From Qipengyuania sp. ABI-127-1 (GTDB lineage Bacteria > Pseudomonadota > Alphaproteobacteria > Sphingomonadales > Sphingomonadaceae), in NCBI GenBank assembly GCA_022953095.1, contig JALJCR010000002.1:372001-436000 (forward strand): DNA of 64,000 nucleotides. The letters run 5' to 3'. Shown piece by piece: positions 18,135 to 26,392 of this stretch (the first letter of the stretch is position 1; every line of letters starts with the position of its first letter). The notes below the pieces were generated by a model that did not search any database, had not been told where the DNA came from, and saw only the letters and a program-made list of their open reading frames with translations. The position numbers were made by a program, and so were the translations under genes.

Positions 18135-18890
18135 TTAATCTTCGTCGAGCCAGTCGCCGGCCTCTGCCATCCACACCGCCATGCCCGCGATCGCCGCTGT
18201 TTCACCACGCAGAATGCGCGGGCCGAGGCTGATGGCGACCGAGGCGGGGTGGGCACGGATGGCGGCGCGTTCGGTATCGTCGAACCCGCCTTCGGGGCCG
18301 ACCAAGAGCGCTGCCGGGCCTTCGGCATAGCAGAAGGCATCGGCTGCGGGTTCGCCGCCTTCCTCGTCGGCGAAGAACAGGTGGCGTTCCTGCGGCCAGT
18401 CGCGCAGCAGCGCGTCGAGCTTGGCCACTGGGGCTATTTCGGGCAGTGCTGTGCGCGCGCATTGCTCGGCCGCCTCGGTGATGATCATGTCGGCGCGGTC
18501 GGCATTGAGCTTGTCTGCGACGCAGCGGCGGGTCACGATCGGCGCGATGCGCGCGGCGCCCAGCTCGGTCGCTTTTTCAAGAACAAGGTCGAAACGGTCT
18601 TTCTTGAGCAGCGCAGGGCAGAGCCAGAAATCGGGCACCGGTTCGCGCGGGCGCAGATGCTGCTTGGGTTGGAGCGCGACATGGCGCTTGCCTGCCTCGA
18701 CCACTTCGGCAGCCCATTCCCCGGTGATATCGTCGCACAGGATCACGGCGTCTCCCGGGGAAACGCGCATTACTTTCGCGAGGTAATGGGCTTGATTGCC
18801 TTCGACCTGCACTGCGGCATTGGCAGAGAGTTCCTGCTCGACGAACAGGCGCGGGGCGCTCTTGGGGGGCCAGGCGGGGGTGGCAGGCAT
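18135..18890 (-). CDS. rsmE: 16S rRNA (uracil(1498)-N(3))-methyltransferase
   Basis: SPOUT-class methyltransferase that modifies U1498 of 16S rRNA. In 251 residues it shows the N-terminal PUA-like portion (RLFVEQEL, then HYLAKVMRVSPGD, 35-47), LEKATELG (104-111) and the knot motifs LLVGPEGGF (195-203) and SLGPRILRGETA (221-232). It heads the operon with gshA and is divergent from ubiA. Confidence 0.95.
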   Translation of the reverse strand: MPATPAWPPKSAPRLFVEQELSANAAVQVEGNQAHYLAKVMRVSPGDAVILCDDITGEWAAEVVEAGKRHVALQPKQHLRPREPVPDFWLCPALLKKDRFDLVLEKATELGAARIAPIVTRRCVADKLNADRADMIITEAAEQCARTALPEIAPVAKLDALLRDWPQERHLFFADEEGGEPAADAFCYAEGPAALLVGPEGGFDDTERAAIRAHPASVAISLGPRILRGETAAIAGMAVWMAEAGDWLDED

Positions 18891-19007
18891 GAAGCTGCGG
18901 TAGCGTTCGCGCGTGCGCGCGTCACCCTTTCGATCGACGGTTTCCTACGCGCGCATTATCTGGCACCCGTAATTTAGGCATAGCCGTGCCTCGGACATCA
19001 GCACCCG

Positions 19008-19017
19008 CCCCCCCCCC
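19008..19017. repeat. Homopolymeric C10 tract
   Basis: Ten consecutive cytosines in the 242-bp gap between rsmE and ubiA, about 115 bases before the ubiA ATG. Such tracts are prone to slippage and can alter promoter spacing. It could equally be a sequencing-length uncertainty. Confidence 0.6.
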
Positions 19018-19029
19018 GGTGCGCGTGTG

Positions 19030-19108
19030 TGTCACCCCTGAAGTCGGAACTCAGATCGTTGAATAATAACATGTATTTTGGAAATTTCACGGGTGACAGC
19101 GTGTCACC
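19030..19108. promoter_or_regulatory. TGTCACC repeats, including a perfect inverted pair, upstream of ubiA
   Basis: GGTGACA-gcg-TGTCACC (19092-19108) is a perfect 7-bp inverted repeat with 3-nt spacer, 24 bases before the ubiA start. A third copy of TGTCACC lies at 19030-19036. Three copies of one heptamer in 80 bases suggest an operator for an unknown dimeric regulator. Binding is inferred only. Confidence 0.4.
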
Positions 19109-19132
19109 TTTGTCAACCGGATGCGGGCTGGC

Positions 19133-20041
19133 ATGACCGGCACAGGCGATGTCGTTCCCGACAGCGAGCATCGCGGCCTTGTCGCGCGCCTGCCACAGCT
19201 TCCCCGCGATCTTGCGCAACTGGCGCGGTTCGACCGGCCGATCGGCTGGTGGCTGCTGTTCTGGCCCTGCGCCTGGGGCGTGTGGCTGACAGGAGCAGGG
19301 TGGCAGCTCGAACTGCTGGGCTGGATGCTGCTCGGCAGTATCGCGATGCGCGGGGCGGGCTGCGTCTATAACGATATCGTCGATGCCGATCTCGACCGGA
19401 AGGTGGCGCGCACCGCCGTGCGACCGGTGGCCAGCGGCCGTATCTCCAAGAAGCTGGCATGGGGTTGGCTGGCAGCCCTGTGTGCCGTGGGCCTGCTGGT
19501 GCTGTTGCAACTGCGGCCGCTGGCACAGGGTGTAGCACTCGCCAGCGTGGTGCTGGTCGCCGCTTACCCCTTCATGAAGCGCATCACCTGGTGGCCGCAG
19601 GCCTGGCTCGGCCTGGTGTTTACCTGGGGGCTGTTGGTGGGCTGGACCGAATTGCGGGCCGACAATTGGGACGCGCTCCTGGCCATGTATGCGGGCTCTG
19701 CGCTCTGGGTAATCGGCTACGACACGATCTACGCGATGCAGGACCGCGAAGACGACGCGCTGGTGGGCATCCGGTCGAGCGCCTTGCGACTCGGGAGACG
19801 CGTGCAGGGCGGCGTGGCGGTGTTTTATGGCGGAGCGGTCGCGCTGTGGGCGCTGGCTTTCTGGCTGTATCGTGCCGACTGGATTGCGCTGCTTGCTCTG
19901 CTTCCCGCCGCCGGGCACCTGGCTTGGCAGGTGGCAACGCTCGATGGCGGGGATCCGGGCAATCCGCTCGACCGCTTCCGGGCCAATCGCTGGACCGGCG
20001 CGCTTGTCGCCGCGGCCTGTTTCGTAGTTGGAAATGCCTGA
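19133..20041 (+). CDS. ubiA: 4-hydroxybenzoate polyprenyltransferase
   Basis: Membrane enzyme that prenylates 4-hydroxybenzoate in ubiquinone synthesis. The 302-residue protein has eight to nine membrane segments and both Asp-rich motifs: NDIVDADLD (about 80-88) and YDTIYAMQDREDD (about 203-215), which bind the Mg-diphosphate and aromatic substrate. RFDRPIGWWLLFWPC is typical of UbiA. I prefer the ATG at 19133 because MTG...VPDSEH is the common sphingomonad start; an ATG at 19121 adds four residues. Confidence 0.94.
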   Translation: MTGTGDVVPDSEHRGLVARLPQLPRDLAQLARFDRPIGWWLLFWPCAWGVWLTGAGWQLELLGWMLLGSIAMRGAGCVYNDIVDADLDRKVARTAVRPVASGRISKKLAWGWLAALCAVGLLVLLQLRPLAQGVALASVVLVAAYPFMKRITWWPQAWLGLVFTWGLLVGWTELRADNWDALLAMYAGSALWVIGYDTIYAMQDREDDALVGIRSSALRLGRRVQGGVAVFYGGAVALWALAFWLYRADWIALLALLPAAGHLAWQVATLDGGDPGNPLDRFRANRWTGALVAAACFVVGNA

Positions 20042-20134
20042 TGCTCGCGATTTTCCCTGTGTCCGAATTGCTTGAAAACGGTTGCGGCGAATGGCCGGGC
20101 CGCGTTGTAATATCTGCGCGGAAGGCCTGACCCG

Positions 20135-20587
20135 ATGCGCGTCGCAATGTTCGAACCCGAAATTGCCGGTAATGTCGGCGCAGTGATGCGGCTTTGTGCC
20201 TGTTTGGACGCGCGCCTCGATCTGATAGAACCAATGGGGTTCGTGTGGGATGATCGCCGCGTGCGCCGCGCGGCGATGGATTACATCGATCACGTCGAAG
20301 TGGTGCGTCATGCAGGCTTCGAGGCTTTCTACGGGACTCTGGGCGAGGGGCGTTTGGTTCTGTTCACCACCAAGGCGAGCCAGTCGGCTTACGACTATAC
20401 CTATTCTCCCGACGACGTGTTGCTGTTCGGCAAGGAAAGCGCGGGCGTTCCCGACCGTGTGGTCGAGGCGAGCGACGCGAAAGTGCGCTTGCCGATGCGT
20501 GCGGAGGTCCGCTCGCTCAATGTCGCGACCAGCGCGGCGATCGCATTGGCGGAGGCACTGCGGCAGACCGGTACGCTCCCGCGCTAG
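20135..20587 (+). CDS. trmL: tRNA (cytidine(34)-2'-O)-methyltransferase
   Basis: SPOUT methyltransferase that 2'-O-methylates the wobble base of certain leucine tRNAs. The 150-residue length is normal. Motifs include PEIAGNVGAVMRLC (8-21), LLFGKESAGVP (96-106) and RSLNVATSAAIALAEALR (125-142), the knot region that binds SAM. It lies 93 bp after ubiA in the same direction. Confidence 0.94.
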   Translation: MRVAMFEPEIAGNVGAVMRLCACLDARLDLIEPMGFVWDDRRVRRAAMDYIDHVEVVRHAGFEAFYGTLGEGRLVLFTTKASQSAYDYTYSPDDVLLFGKESAGVPDRVVEASDAKVRLPMRAEVRSLNVATSAAIALAEALRQTGTLPR

Positions 20588-20666
20588 CGCCCCACAGTGG
20601 ACAAGTAGCCGCAGTCGGGCACCCGAAACTTGAGCGACTCGGCAGGGGTTTCTTAACCTTGCCGCC

Positions 20667-21017
20667 ATGACCGACACTTTCGTCGCCCTGTCCGATCCCA
20701 CCCGCCGACTGCTGCTCGACCGGCTGAGCGAGGAGGGCGGGCTGACCTTGTCGGACCTATCGGAAGATCTGCCGATGACACGCCAGGCGGTGGCCAAGCA
20801 CCTCGCCGTGCTCGAGGCGGCCGAACTGGTCGCCTCCGAGCGCGACGGGCGTTGCAAGCGGCACTATCTCAACCCGGTGCCGCTGGCGAAGATGGCCCGC
20901 CGCTGGCTGGGACGTTTCGAGGACGTGCCGCTGGCGGCGATGTCCGGCTTTCACGGGGCTGCAGGCGGGGCTCGCGCGGCGCGAACAGAGGCTCGCGCAG
21001 GATCGGCTCATTCATAG
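20667..21017 (+). CDS. ArsR family transcriptional regulator
   Basis: A 116-residue winged-helix repressor. ALSDPTRRLLLDRLSEEG (7-24) and LPMTRQAVAKHLAVLEAAEL (35-54) are the ArsR helix-turn-helix, and DGRCKRHYLNP is the wing. The single cysteine gives no metal-binding CXC pair, so it is probably not a metal sensor. Its 3' end overlaps the convergent VOC gene by 10 bp. This ArsR subtype is often paired with an SRPBCC/AHSA1 protein, but none is adjacent here. Confidence 0.88.
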   Translation: MTDTFVALSDPTRRLLLDRLSEEGGLTLSDLSEDLPMTRQAVAKHLAVLEAAELVASERDGRCKRHYLNPVPLAKMARRWLGRFEDVPLAAMSGFHGAAGGARAARTEARAGSAHS

Positions 21018-21379
21018 CTGACCACCTCGAATTCGATCCCGTCCCAGTCCAGGAAATAGAACCGGCGGCCAGGCTCGTAATCATCGTGACCGAAGGGTTC
21101 GAGATCATGCGCGATGACGATCTTCTCCGCTGCATCGAGATCGTCGACGGTGAAGGCGACGTGGTTAAGCGGCTGGCCCTTGCGATAATCGCCCTTCACA
21201 TGCTCGCCCGTGTAGAGAGCGATGTAGTCGTGAGCTTCTCCGACATGGATCGTCCGCCCGCCTAGCTGCGACTGGCCGCGCCAGCGTTCTCTCCAGCCGA
21301 GCAGGTCTTTCAGCAGGTCGGCGCTGCGATCGGGATCGGTGACCGAAATATTGGCGTGTTCGAGGCGTCCTGTAACCAT
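21008..21379 (-). CDS. VOC family (glyoxalase/bleomycin-resistance-like) protein
   Basis: A 123-residue vicinal-oxygen-chelate protein with two beta-alpha-beta-beta-beta units. Segments are LEHANISVTDPDRSADLLKD (6-25), GQPLNHVAFTVDDLDAA (68-84) and a C-terminal FLDWDGIEFEVVSY (109-122), providing His/Glu metal ligands. Its promoter region contains a SoxR box, and soxR is divergent, so it is probably a member of the redox-cycling-drug response. Function as glyoxalase or isomerase is not determined. Confidence 0.86.
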   Translation of the reverse strand: MVTGRLEHANISVTDPDRSADLLKDLLGWRERWRGQSQLGGRTIHVGEAHDYIALYTGEHVKGDYRKGQPLNHVAFTVDDLDAAEKIVIAHDLEPFGHDDYEPGRRFYFLDWDGIEFEVVSYE

Positions 21380-21446
21380 GGTGCATCTCCTTGTTCGGGG
21401 CGGCGAGCCAGAACCCGGCCAACCGCCCGCATTTGCGATGCCCGTA

Positions 21447-21477
21447 CCTATGCAACTTCAACTTCACTTGAGGTCAA
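21447..21477 (-). promoter_or_regulatory. SoxR-type promoter with 19-bp spacer and SoxR box
   Basis: Read on the minus strand: TTGACC (-35, 21472-21477), a 19-bp spacer and CATAGG (-10, 21447-21452). The elongated spacer is typical of MerR-family activated promoters. Within it lies CCTCAAGTGAAGTTGAAG (21456-21473), an imperfect palindrome close to the known SoxR box CCTCAAGTTAACTTGAGG. It points toward the VOC gene. Confidence 0.65.
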
Positions 21478-21504
21478 GCTCTAAAAACCCTATCAGTGAG
21501 ATCG

Positions 21505-21942
21505 ATGGACTCGAACGACCTTCTCAGCATTGGCGATCTCGCGCGCCGCACCGGCCTGTCGGCCTCAGCCATCCGCTTCTACGAGGACAAGGGGCTGATT
21601 CAGGCACAGCGCACCGCGGGTAATCAGCGCCGCTTCCTGCGCAGCGACATCAGGCGGCTGAGCTTCATCCTGATCGTGCAGAAGCTCGGCCTGTCGCTCG
21701 AGGAAATCGGCGACCATTTGCGCAGCCTGCCGCAGGGCCGCACGCCGTCGAGCTTCGACTGGTGGAAGATCAGCGAGGCGATCCGCGAAAGCCTAGACCG
21801 CCGGATCGCGCAATTGCAGGCTCTGCGCGACAATCTCGACGGCTGCATCGGCTGCGGCTGTCTGAGCCTGAAAACCTGCAAGCTCTACAACCCCGACGAC
21901 ATCGCCGCCGAGGGCGGGCCGGGGCCGCGGGTGCTACGGTGA
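21505..21942 (+). CDS. soxR: Redox-sensitive transcriptional activator SoxR
   Basis: MerR-family regulator of 145 residues that senses redox-cycling compounds through a [2Fe-2S] cluster. The HTH is LLSIGDLARRTGLSASAIRF (6-25), followed by YEDKGLI. The cluster ligands are C114, C117, C119 and C125 in the diagnostic CX2CXCX5C pattern. A GTG at 21496 is in frame, but ATG 21505 is the natural start. It is divergent from the VOC gene, its likely target; no soxS is present, as expected outside enterics. Confidence 0.95.
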   Translation: MDSNDLLSIGDLARRTGLSASAIRFYEDKGLIQAQRTAGNQRRFLRSDIRRLSFILIVQKLGLSLEEIGDHLRSLPQGRTPSSFDWWKISEAIRESLDRRIAQLQALRDNLDGCIGCGCLSLKTCKLYNPDDIAAEGGPGPRVLR

Positions 21943-22022
21943 TTGCGCATGGCTCGATTGCGAACGTAACATGGCCGCGTCAGGATCGAAGCGATCTGTT
22001 CCATATCTCGTGAGGTCTACCA

Positions 22023-22799
22023 GTGAAGAAAGTGGTGTTTTTGTCTATCGCGTTGCTACTGGCGAGCGCTTCCCAAGCCGACGATGGTAACGAGACGACT
22101 ACCGCAAAAAACGCCCGCTCAATCGTTCATGCGATCCAAAATGGCGCTGATCTGTCCAGTACAGGTTTGGCTCTCCTTTTGGATGAAGTCGAGTTGGCCG
22201 AGCTTGCACATTTAAAAGGCTGTTCCGCTTCGCTTGGAGAAGAAATCCGGACGAATCTGGTGATCTATAATTGGGAATGTAGTGATAGCCCGATTGGCGT
22301 TGAAGGCGGCGAGGAGCTGAAACGCACCACAACATTGCGCTTCCAGGACGATGGTGCGCTGTTCGCCCTCGCGGTCAATCCGACCAAAGCTAGCTTTGCT
22401 CCAACGGAGGCTGGTCTTACGATTGAAAAAGTGCCCTCACGAGATGAGATGGCCGAGAATTTTTCGAACGCAGTGATCAGTGGTGAAGATGCAACCTTGG
22501 GTGGGGTGATTCCGCTGACGGCAAGTCAAGTGCGCCAACTTGATAGCTACGCTGGGGCAACTTTTAATATCATCAAGCCGATGTCTCGGCGCGAAAGACG
22601 AAAGGCGCGTGAAGTGATTGGCCCACGAGCGACCTTCTACGAGCGCCCTCAGGACGGGATTGATCTCACTCTCAAGATGGATAGAGCGCGAGGCAATGAA
22701 GACAAGCATGTAACGCTCTACTTTGATCGGAATAATCTGCCGATCGGCGTCCATATCGAATCGTCGCTCCTTGCTATCGCGCCACTTCCCGATCGATGA
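22023..22799 (+). CDS. Hypothetical secreted protein, AT-richer than surroundings
   Basis: A 258-residue protein with a signal peptide (MKKVVFLSIALLLASASQAD, cleavage near 20). The mature part has two cysteines (C67 and C82), a central acidic region and a basic patch MSRRERRKAREVIGPRA (about 188-204). I recognise no family. The codon use is visibly more AT-rich than adjacent genes, suggesting recent acquisition or weak expression. It converges on sixA and has no obvious operon partner. Confidence 0.65.
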   Translation: MKKVVFLSIALLLASASQADDGNETTTAKNARSIVHAIQNGADLSSTGLALLLDEVELAELAHLKGCSASLGEEIRTNLVIYNWECSDSPIGVEGGEELKRTTTLRFQDDGALFALAVNPTKASFAPTEAGLTIEKVPSRDEMAENFSNAVISGEDATLGGVIPLTASQVRQLDSYAGATFNIIKPMSRRERRKAREVIGPRATFYERPQDGIDLTLKMDRARGNEDKHVTLYFDRNNLPIGVHIESSLLAIAPLPDR

Positions 22800-22917
22800 T
22801 AGCCGATAAGCCACTGCTTCGAATTGATTGCGGGACAACCGAGATCCGGTGTCCGCGTCCAGCGCAAAAGCCGCAGGATTCTGGCAAACGCAACGCTTCC
22901 GGCAACGGTAACGGTCG

Positions 22918-23445
22918 TCAATACTCAGGCCCAAGCTCCGGATCGAGGTCGCGGGGTCGTGCGAAATGCACCAGCACGCCGCAGCCGTCGCGCAGGTCGC
23001 TCCACTCCTCGATATCGAGTTCGAACACGGCAAAGGCGGCGGTGGGGAACTTCACCTTCGCCTCGTCGTAGAGCGCGTTCTCGTTTTTGGGCGCGACCAG
23101 TTCGAACAGCATGTCGCCGAGGCCTGGGTTGTGACCCGAAACCAGCAGGCTCTCGCCATCGCCGCCCTTTTCGCGGATTACGTCCATGATCGTGTCGGTC
23201 CCCGCAAGATAGAGCCGTTCGTCCCATTGCGGTACGAAGGCGGGAAGCGCCGCAGCCAGCGTTTGCTTCACACGTTCGGCGGGGCTGGCGACCAGCGTGT
23301 CCCAGTCTACGCCATGCGCGCGGATATGCTTGCCGATCACCTGCGCCCCGCAGCGCCCGCGATCGTTGAGCCCGCGATCGAAATCGCGCTTGTCGCTCTG
23401 CCCCCAGTCGGACTTGGCATGACGCAGCAGGCCAAGAATCTTCAT
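22918..23445 (-). CDS. SixA-like histidine phosphatase
   Basis: A 175-residue histidine phosphatase superfamily member. The catalytic LLRHAKSDW (6-14) carries the phospho-accepting His in RHG-like form, and LVSGHNPGLGDM holds the second histidine. The RHAKSDW wording is typical of SixA phosphohistidine phosphatases, which remove phosphate from His-containing phosphotransfer domains. I start at the ATG 23445, which begins the family domain directly; this is 10 bp after the helicase stop, indicating one operon. Confidence 0.88.
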   Translation of the reverse strand: MKILGLLRHAKSDWGQSDKRDFDRGLNDRGRCGAQVIGKHIRAHGVDWDTLVASPAERVKQTLAAALPAFVPQWDERLYLAGTDTIMDVIREKGGDGESLLVSGHNPGLGDMLFELVAPKNENALYDEAKVKFPTAAFAVFELDIEEWSDLRDGCGVLVHFARPRDLDPELGPEY

Positions 23446-23455
23446 GCGCGCGTCT

Positions 23456-26197
23456 TCACTGGGGCTGGGTCTCCGCTGCCATCTGCTCGGGGCTAACAAC
23501 ACCCTTGGCGACGCGCTGTAAAGCCTCTTCGAGTGTCAACCGCGTGACGGGCGTGCCGTCGGGAAAGGCGGAAAGCAACCGGCTGGGGAAGGCGGGCGAA
23601 AGCATGACGAAATGGCCCGAATCCTCGCGCGTGCGGATCAGCCGCCCGAAGGCCTGCGCGAGGCGGGCGCGGATGATCCGGTCGTCATAGCGCTGGGCAC
23701 CGCCTTCCTGATCTGCGGCAGCGGCGCGGCGCGCGCGATGAAGGATGGTGGGGCGCGGCCAGGGCACGCTTTCCATCACGACGCAGCGCAAGCTTCGACC
23801 GGGTACGTCGACCCCGTCGCGTAGCGCGTCGGTGCCGAGTAGGCTGGCGTGTGGATCGTCGCGGAAGATATCGGTCAGCGTGCCGGTATCGATCGGATCG
23901 ACATGCTGGGCATAGAGCGGCAACCCCGCCCGCGCGAGCCGGTCGGCAATCCGGCCGTAGACCGCGCGCATCCGCCGGATCGCCGTAAACAGGCCGAGCA
24001 CGCCGCCATCGGAGGCCTCGATCAGGCGAGCATAGGCCCCCGCGAGTGCGGGAATATCGCCGCGCCTGATGTCGGTGACAATCAGCACCTCGGCGCGGCT
24101 GGCATATTCGAACGGGCTGTCCGCCTGCGCGGTCTTGGGCAGCAATTCGAGATGCGGCGCGCCGCTTTTGGTGATGGCGTGAGCCCAGTCGGGGCCGCTC
24201 TCGTCGCGGTCGGTCAGCGTGGCGCTGGTCAGCATCACGCCATGTGCCGGTTCGAGCACCACCTTTGCGAAGGGCTTCATCGGATCGAGCCAGTGGCGGT
24301 AGAGCCCGACATCGAATTCACGCGCATCGCTGCGATCGACCTGCAACCAATCGACGAATTCGGGATCGGCCGGGCCGCCCAGGCGCGCGAGCAGCGCTTC
24401 CCATGCGGCGATCAGGTCGATCCTCCAGGCCAGAGAATGGCGCGCCCCCTCGATCCGCGCGCGGCCCTGGCCATCGAGCCAGTCGGGCGCGTCTTCGAGG
24501 ACCGCCTCGAGCCGACCGGCGAGTTTGAGGAGTGGCGCACGGATGGAGGCGAGGGCCTGCGCCGCCGTGCCTGCCGTCTCGACCAGCTCGCCCGGAAGCT
24601 GGGCGGTTTCGGTTTCGATGCCATAGCCCGCCTCAAGCCCTTTTTCGTCGCGCGCGAAGGTGGTCGCGCGTACGACGGCGAGGAGTTCTTCCAGCGGCCC
24701 GATAGGCGAGCCTTCCGCCAGACGTCCGAGCCAGCCATCGGAGGGCAGGGCATGCGCTGCCTCGACCGCGTCTTCCACCGCCTCGCCGCCCGCATCGTCA
24801 TAGCTGGCGACATCTGCGAGCCGGGCGGACAGGCCCCGGCGCCGACCGCGGCTGTTCTTTTCCGGCCCGATGATCCAGCGCCTCAGCTCGATTGCCTCCT
24901 GCCCGGTCAGCGCGGCGGAGAACGTGCTGTCGGCAGCGTCGAAGACGTGATGCCCCTCGTCGAAAACGATCCGCGTCGGGCGTCCGTTCGCATCGCGCCC
25001 GCGAGCTGCATTGATCATCACCAAGGCGTGGTTGGCGATCACCAGATCGGCCTGGGCGGCATTGCGCGCGCTACGCTCGATGAAGCACTTCCGGTAATGC
25101 GGGCAGCCGGCATAGACGCATTCGCCGCGCTGGTCGGTCAGCGCGGCGATCCCCCGTTTGCGGAACAGCGTGCCGAGCCAGCCCGGCAGATCGCCGCCGA
25201 TCATATCGCCATCCTGGGAGTAGGCTGCCCAGCGCGCAACCAGATGCGCGAGAATGGCGGGGCGACCGGTAAACCCGCCCTGCAGCGCGTCTTCCAGATT
25301 GAGCAGGCAAAGGTAGTTTTCCCGACCCTTGCGCACGACCACCGGCGGCGAACCGTCGGCGCGAGTATTCGGCCACGCTCGCCTGCTTTCCTGCCGCAAC
25401 TGGCGCTGGAGGTTCTTGGTATAGGTCGAAACCCAGACGGTCCCGCCCGACCGTTCCGCCCACAGCGAGGCGGGCGCTAGATAGCCCAGCGTCTTGCCGA
25501 TGCCGGTGCCGGCCTGCGCCAACAGGAGGTGGGGGCGTTTCTGCCTGTCGCGCGGGCTGAATACGCTGCCCGCATCGCGCGCGAACAGCCTTTGCCCCTC
25601 GCGCTTTTCCGCGCCTTCGCCGGTAAGCCGTTCAAGGTGCGCCTCGATCTCGGGCTCTTCGATCAGAACCTGCGCCGGTTGCGCTCGTTCGGGGGCCTCC
25701 TCCCACTCGGGCAGCCGCGAGAAGAGCCACTTTTCGGCGCGTTGCGGTTTCCTCACATGCGGAGCGAGCACATTTGCCCAGGGCCAGCGCAGCCGCGCGA
25801 GCGATTGCAAGCTCGACCATGCCCCTTCGCGCTGTTCCCAGTCCTCGCTCTCGCAGGTTGCAACCAACGCGCCGGCGGCCTGCTGGAGCAGCAGGGGTAC
25901 GGCAGCATCATCGGTCGGTTCGTCGAGGCCTAGCGCGTGGGCAAGCCCTTTGGGCGTGGGAACGCAGAACCGGGCCGGATGGACGAACGCGAAGAGTTCC
26001 AGCAGGTCGAGGCCAGACAGGTCGGGATAGCCCAGCCTGCTTGCCACCAGCGGAGCATTCATCAGCAATTGAGGCGTGTCGGCAGCCGCCATCACCGCCT
26101 CACCTTTGGAGCAACCCCGCGTCGGCCCGTTCGGATCGCGCAGCCAGGTTCCGGCATGGCTTGCGTGAAGGGCAGGGAGGGGCACCGGCTGTGTCAC
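23456..26197 (-). CDS. ATP-dependent DNA helicase, DinG/XPD type with FeS cluster
   Basis: A 913-residue superfamily 2 helicase that unwinds DNA with 5'-3' polarity in known relatives. The Walker A is AGTGIGKT (229-236), the DEAH-box variant is DEGH (413-416), and late motifs are DALRDGVDVPG and QAFGRLIRTREDSGHF. Four cysteines (297, 360, 365, 371) in YLCLLN and CVYAGCPHYRKC sit where XPD/DinG hold a 4Fe-4S cluster. I chose the GTG at 26197 (VTQPVPLPALHASHAG) because the preceding 16 residues are not family-like. It carries an N-terminal about 200-residue extension before the helicase core that is common in alphaproteobacteria. Confidence 0.9.
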   Translation of the reverse strand: MTQPVPLPALHASHAGTWLRDPNGPTRGCSKGEAVMAAADTPQLLMNAPLVASRLGYPDLSGLDLLELFAFVHPARFCVPTPKGLAHALGLDEPTDDAAVPLLLQQAAGALVATCESEDWEQREGAWSSLQSLARLRWPWANVLAPHVRKPQRAEKWLFSRLPEWEEAPERAQPAQVLIEEPEIEAHLERLTGEGAEKREGQRLFARDAGSVFSPRDRQKRPHLLLAQAGTGIGKTLGYLAPASLWAERSGGTVWVSTYTKNLQRQLRQESRRAWPNTRADGSPPVVVRKGRENYLCLLNLEDALQGGFTGRPAILAHLVARWAAYSQDGDMIGGDLPGWLGTLFRKRGIAALTDQRGECVYAGCPHYRKCFIERSARNAAQADLVIANHALVMINAARGRDANGRPTRIVFDEGHHVFDAADSTFSAALTGQEAIELRRWIIGPEKNSRGRRRGLSARLADVASYDDAGGEAVEDAVEAAHALPSDGWLGRLAEGSPIGPLEELLAVVRATTFARDEKGLEAGYGIETETAQLPGELVETAGTAAQALASIRAPLLKLAGRLEAVLEDAPDWLDGQGRARIEGARHSLAWRIDLIAAWEALLARLGGPADPEFVDWLQVDRSDAREFDVGLYRHWLDPMKPFAKVVLEPAHGVMLTSATLTDRDESGPDWAHAITKSGAPHLELLPKTAQADSPFEYASRAEVLIVTDIRRGDIPALAGAYARLIEASDGGVLGLFTAIRRMRAVYGRIADRLARAGLPLYAQHVDPIDTGTLTDIFRDDPHASLLGTDALRDGVDVPGRSLRCVVMESVPWPRPTILHRARRAAAADQEGGAQRYDDRIIRARLAQAFGRLIRTREDSGHFVMLSPAFPSRLLSAFPDGTPVTRLTLEEALQRVAKGVVSPEQMAAETQPQ

Positions 26198-26392
26198 GCA
26201 TCGACAATTATAGCGCCGGAACGAAAAGTAAACAGAGGGCGGCAAGACTATGCCGAGGCATGTTCGCTTCGTCGCAAGTACTTGGCGGCTAGTCGTGAAT
26301 TGAACCGGAAAAATCGCGATAAATCAGATTTTTATACTTTCCTGAACAACCGTTCATCGGAACTGTGGCGAAATCGTGTTCGTTTTCTGGGC

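Noticed and set aside
18998-20857. A 619-codon open frame on the minus strand
   Set aside because: Antisense to ubiA, trmL and the start of the ArsR gene. Low-complexity composition and no motif.
23849-25480. A 543-codon open frame on the plus strand
   Set aside because: It is antisense to the DinG/XPD-type helicase, whose motifs are intact on the minus strand. Long antisense frames are expected in high-GC DNA.
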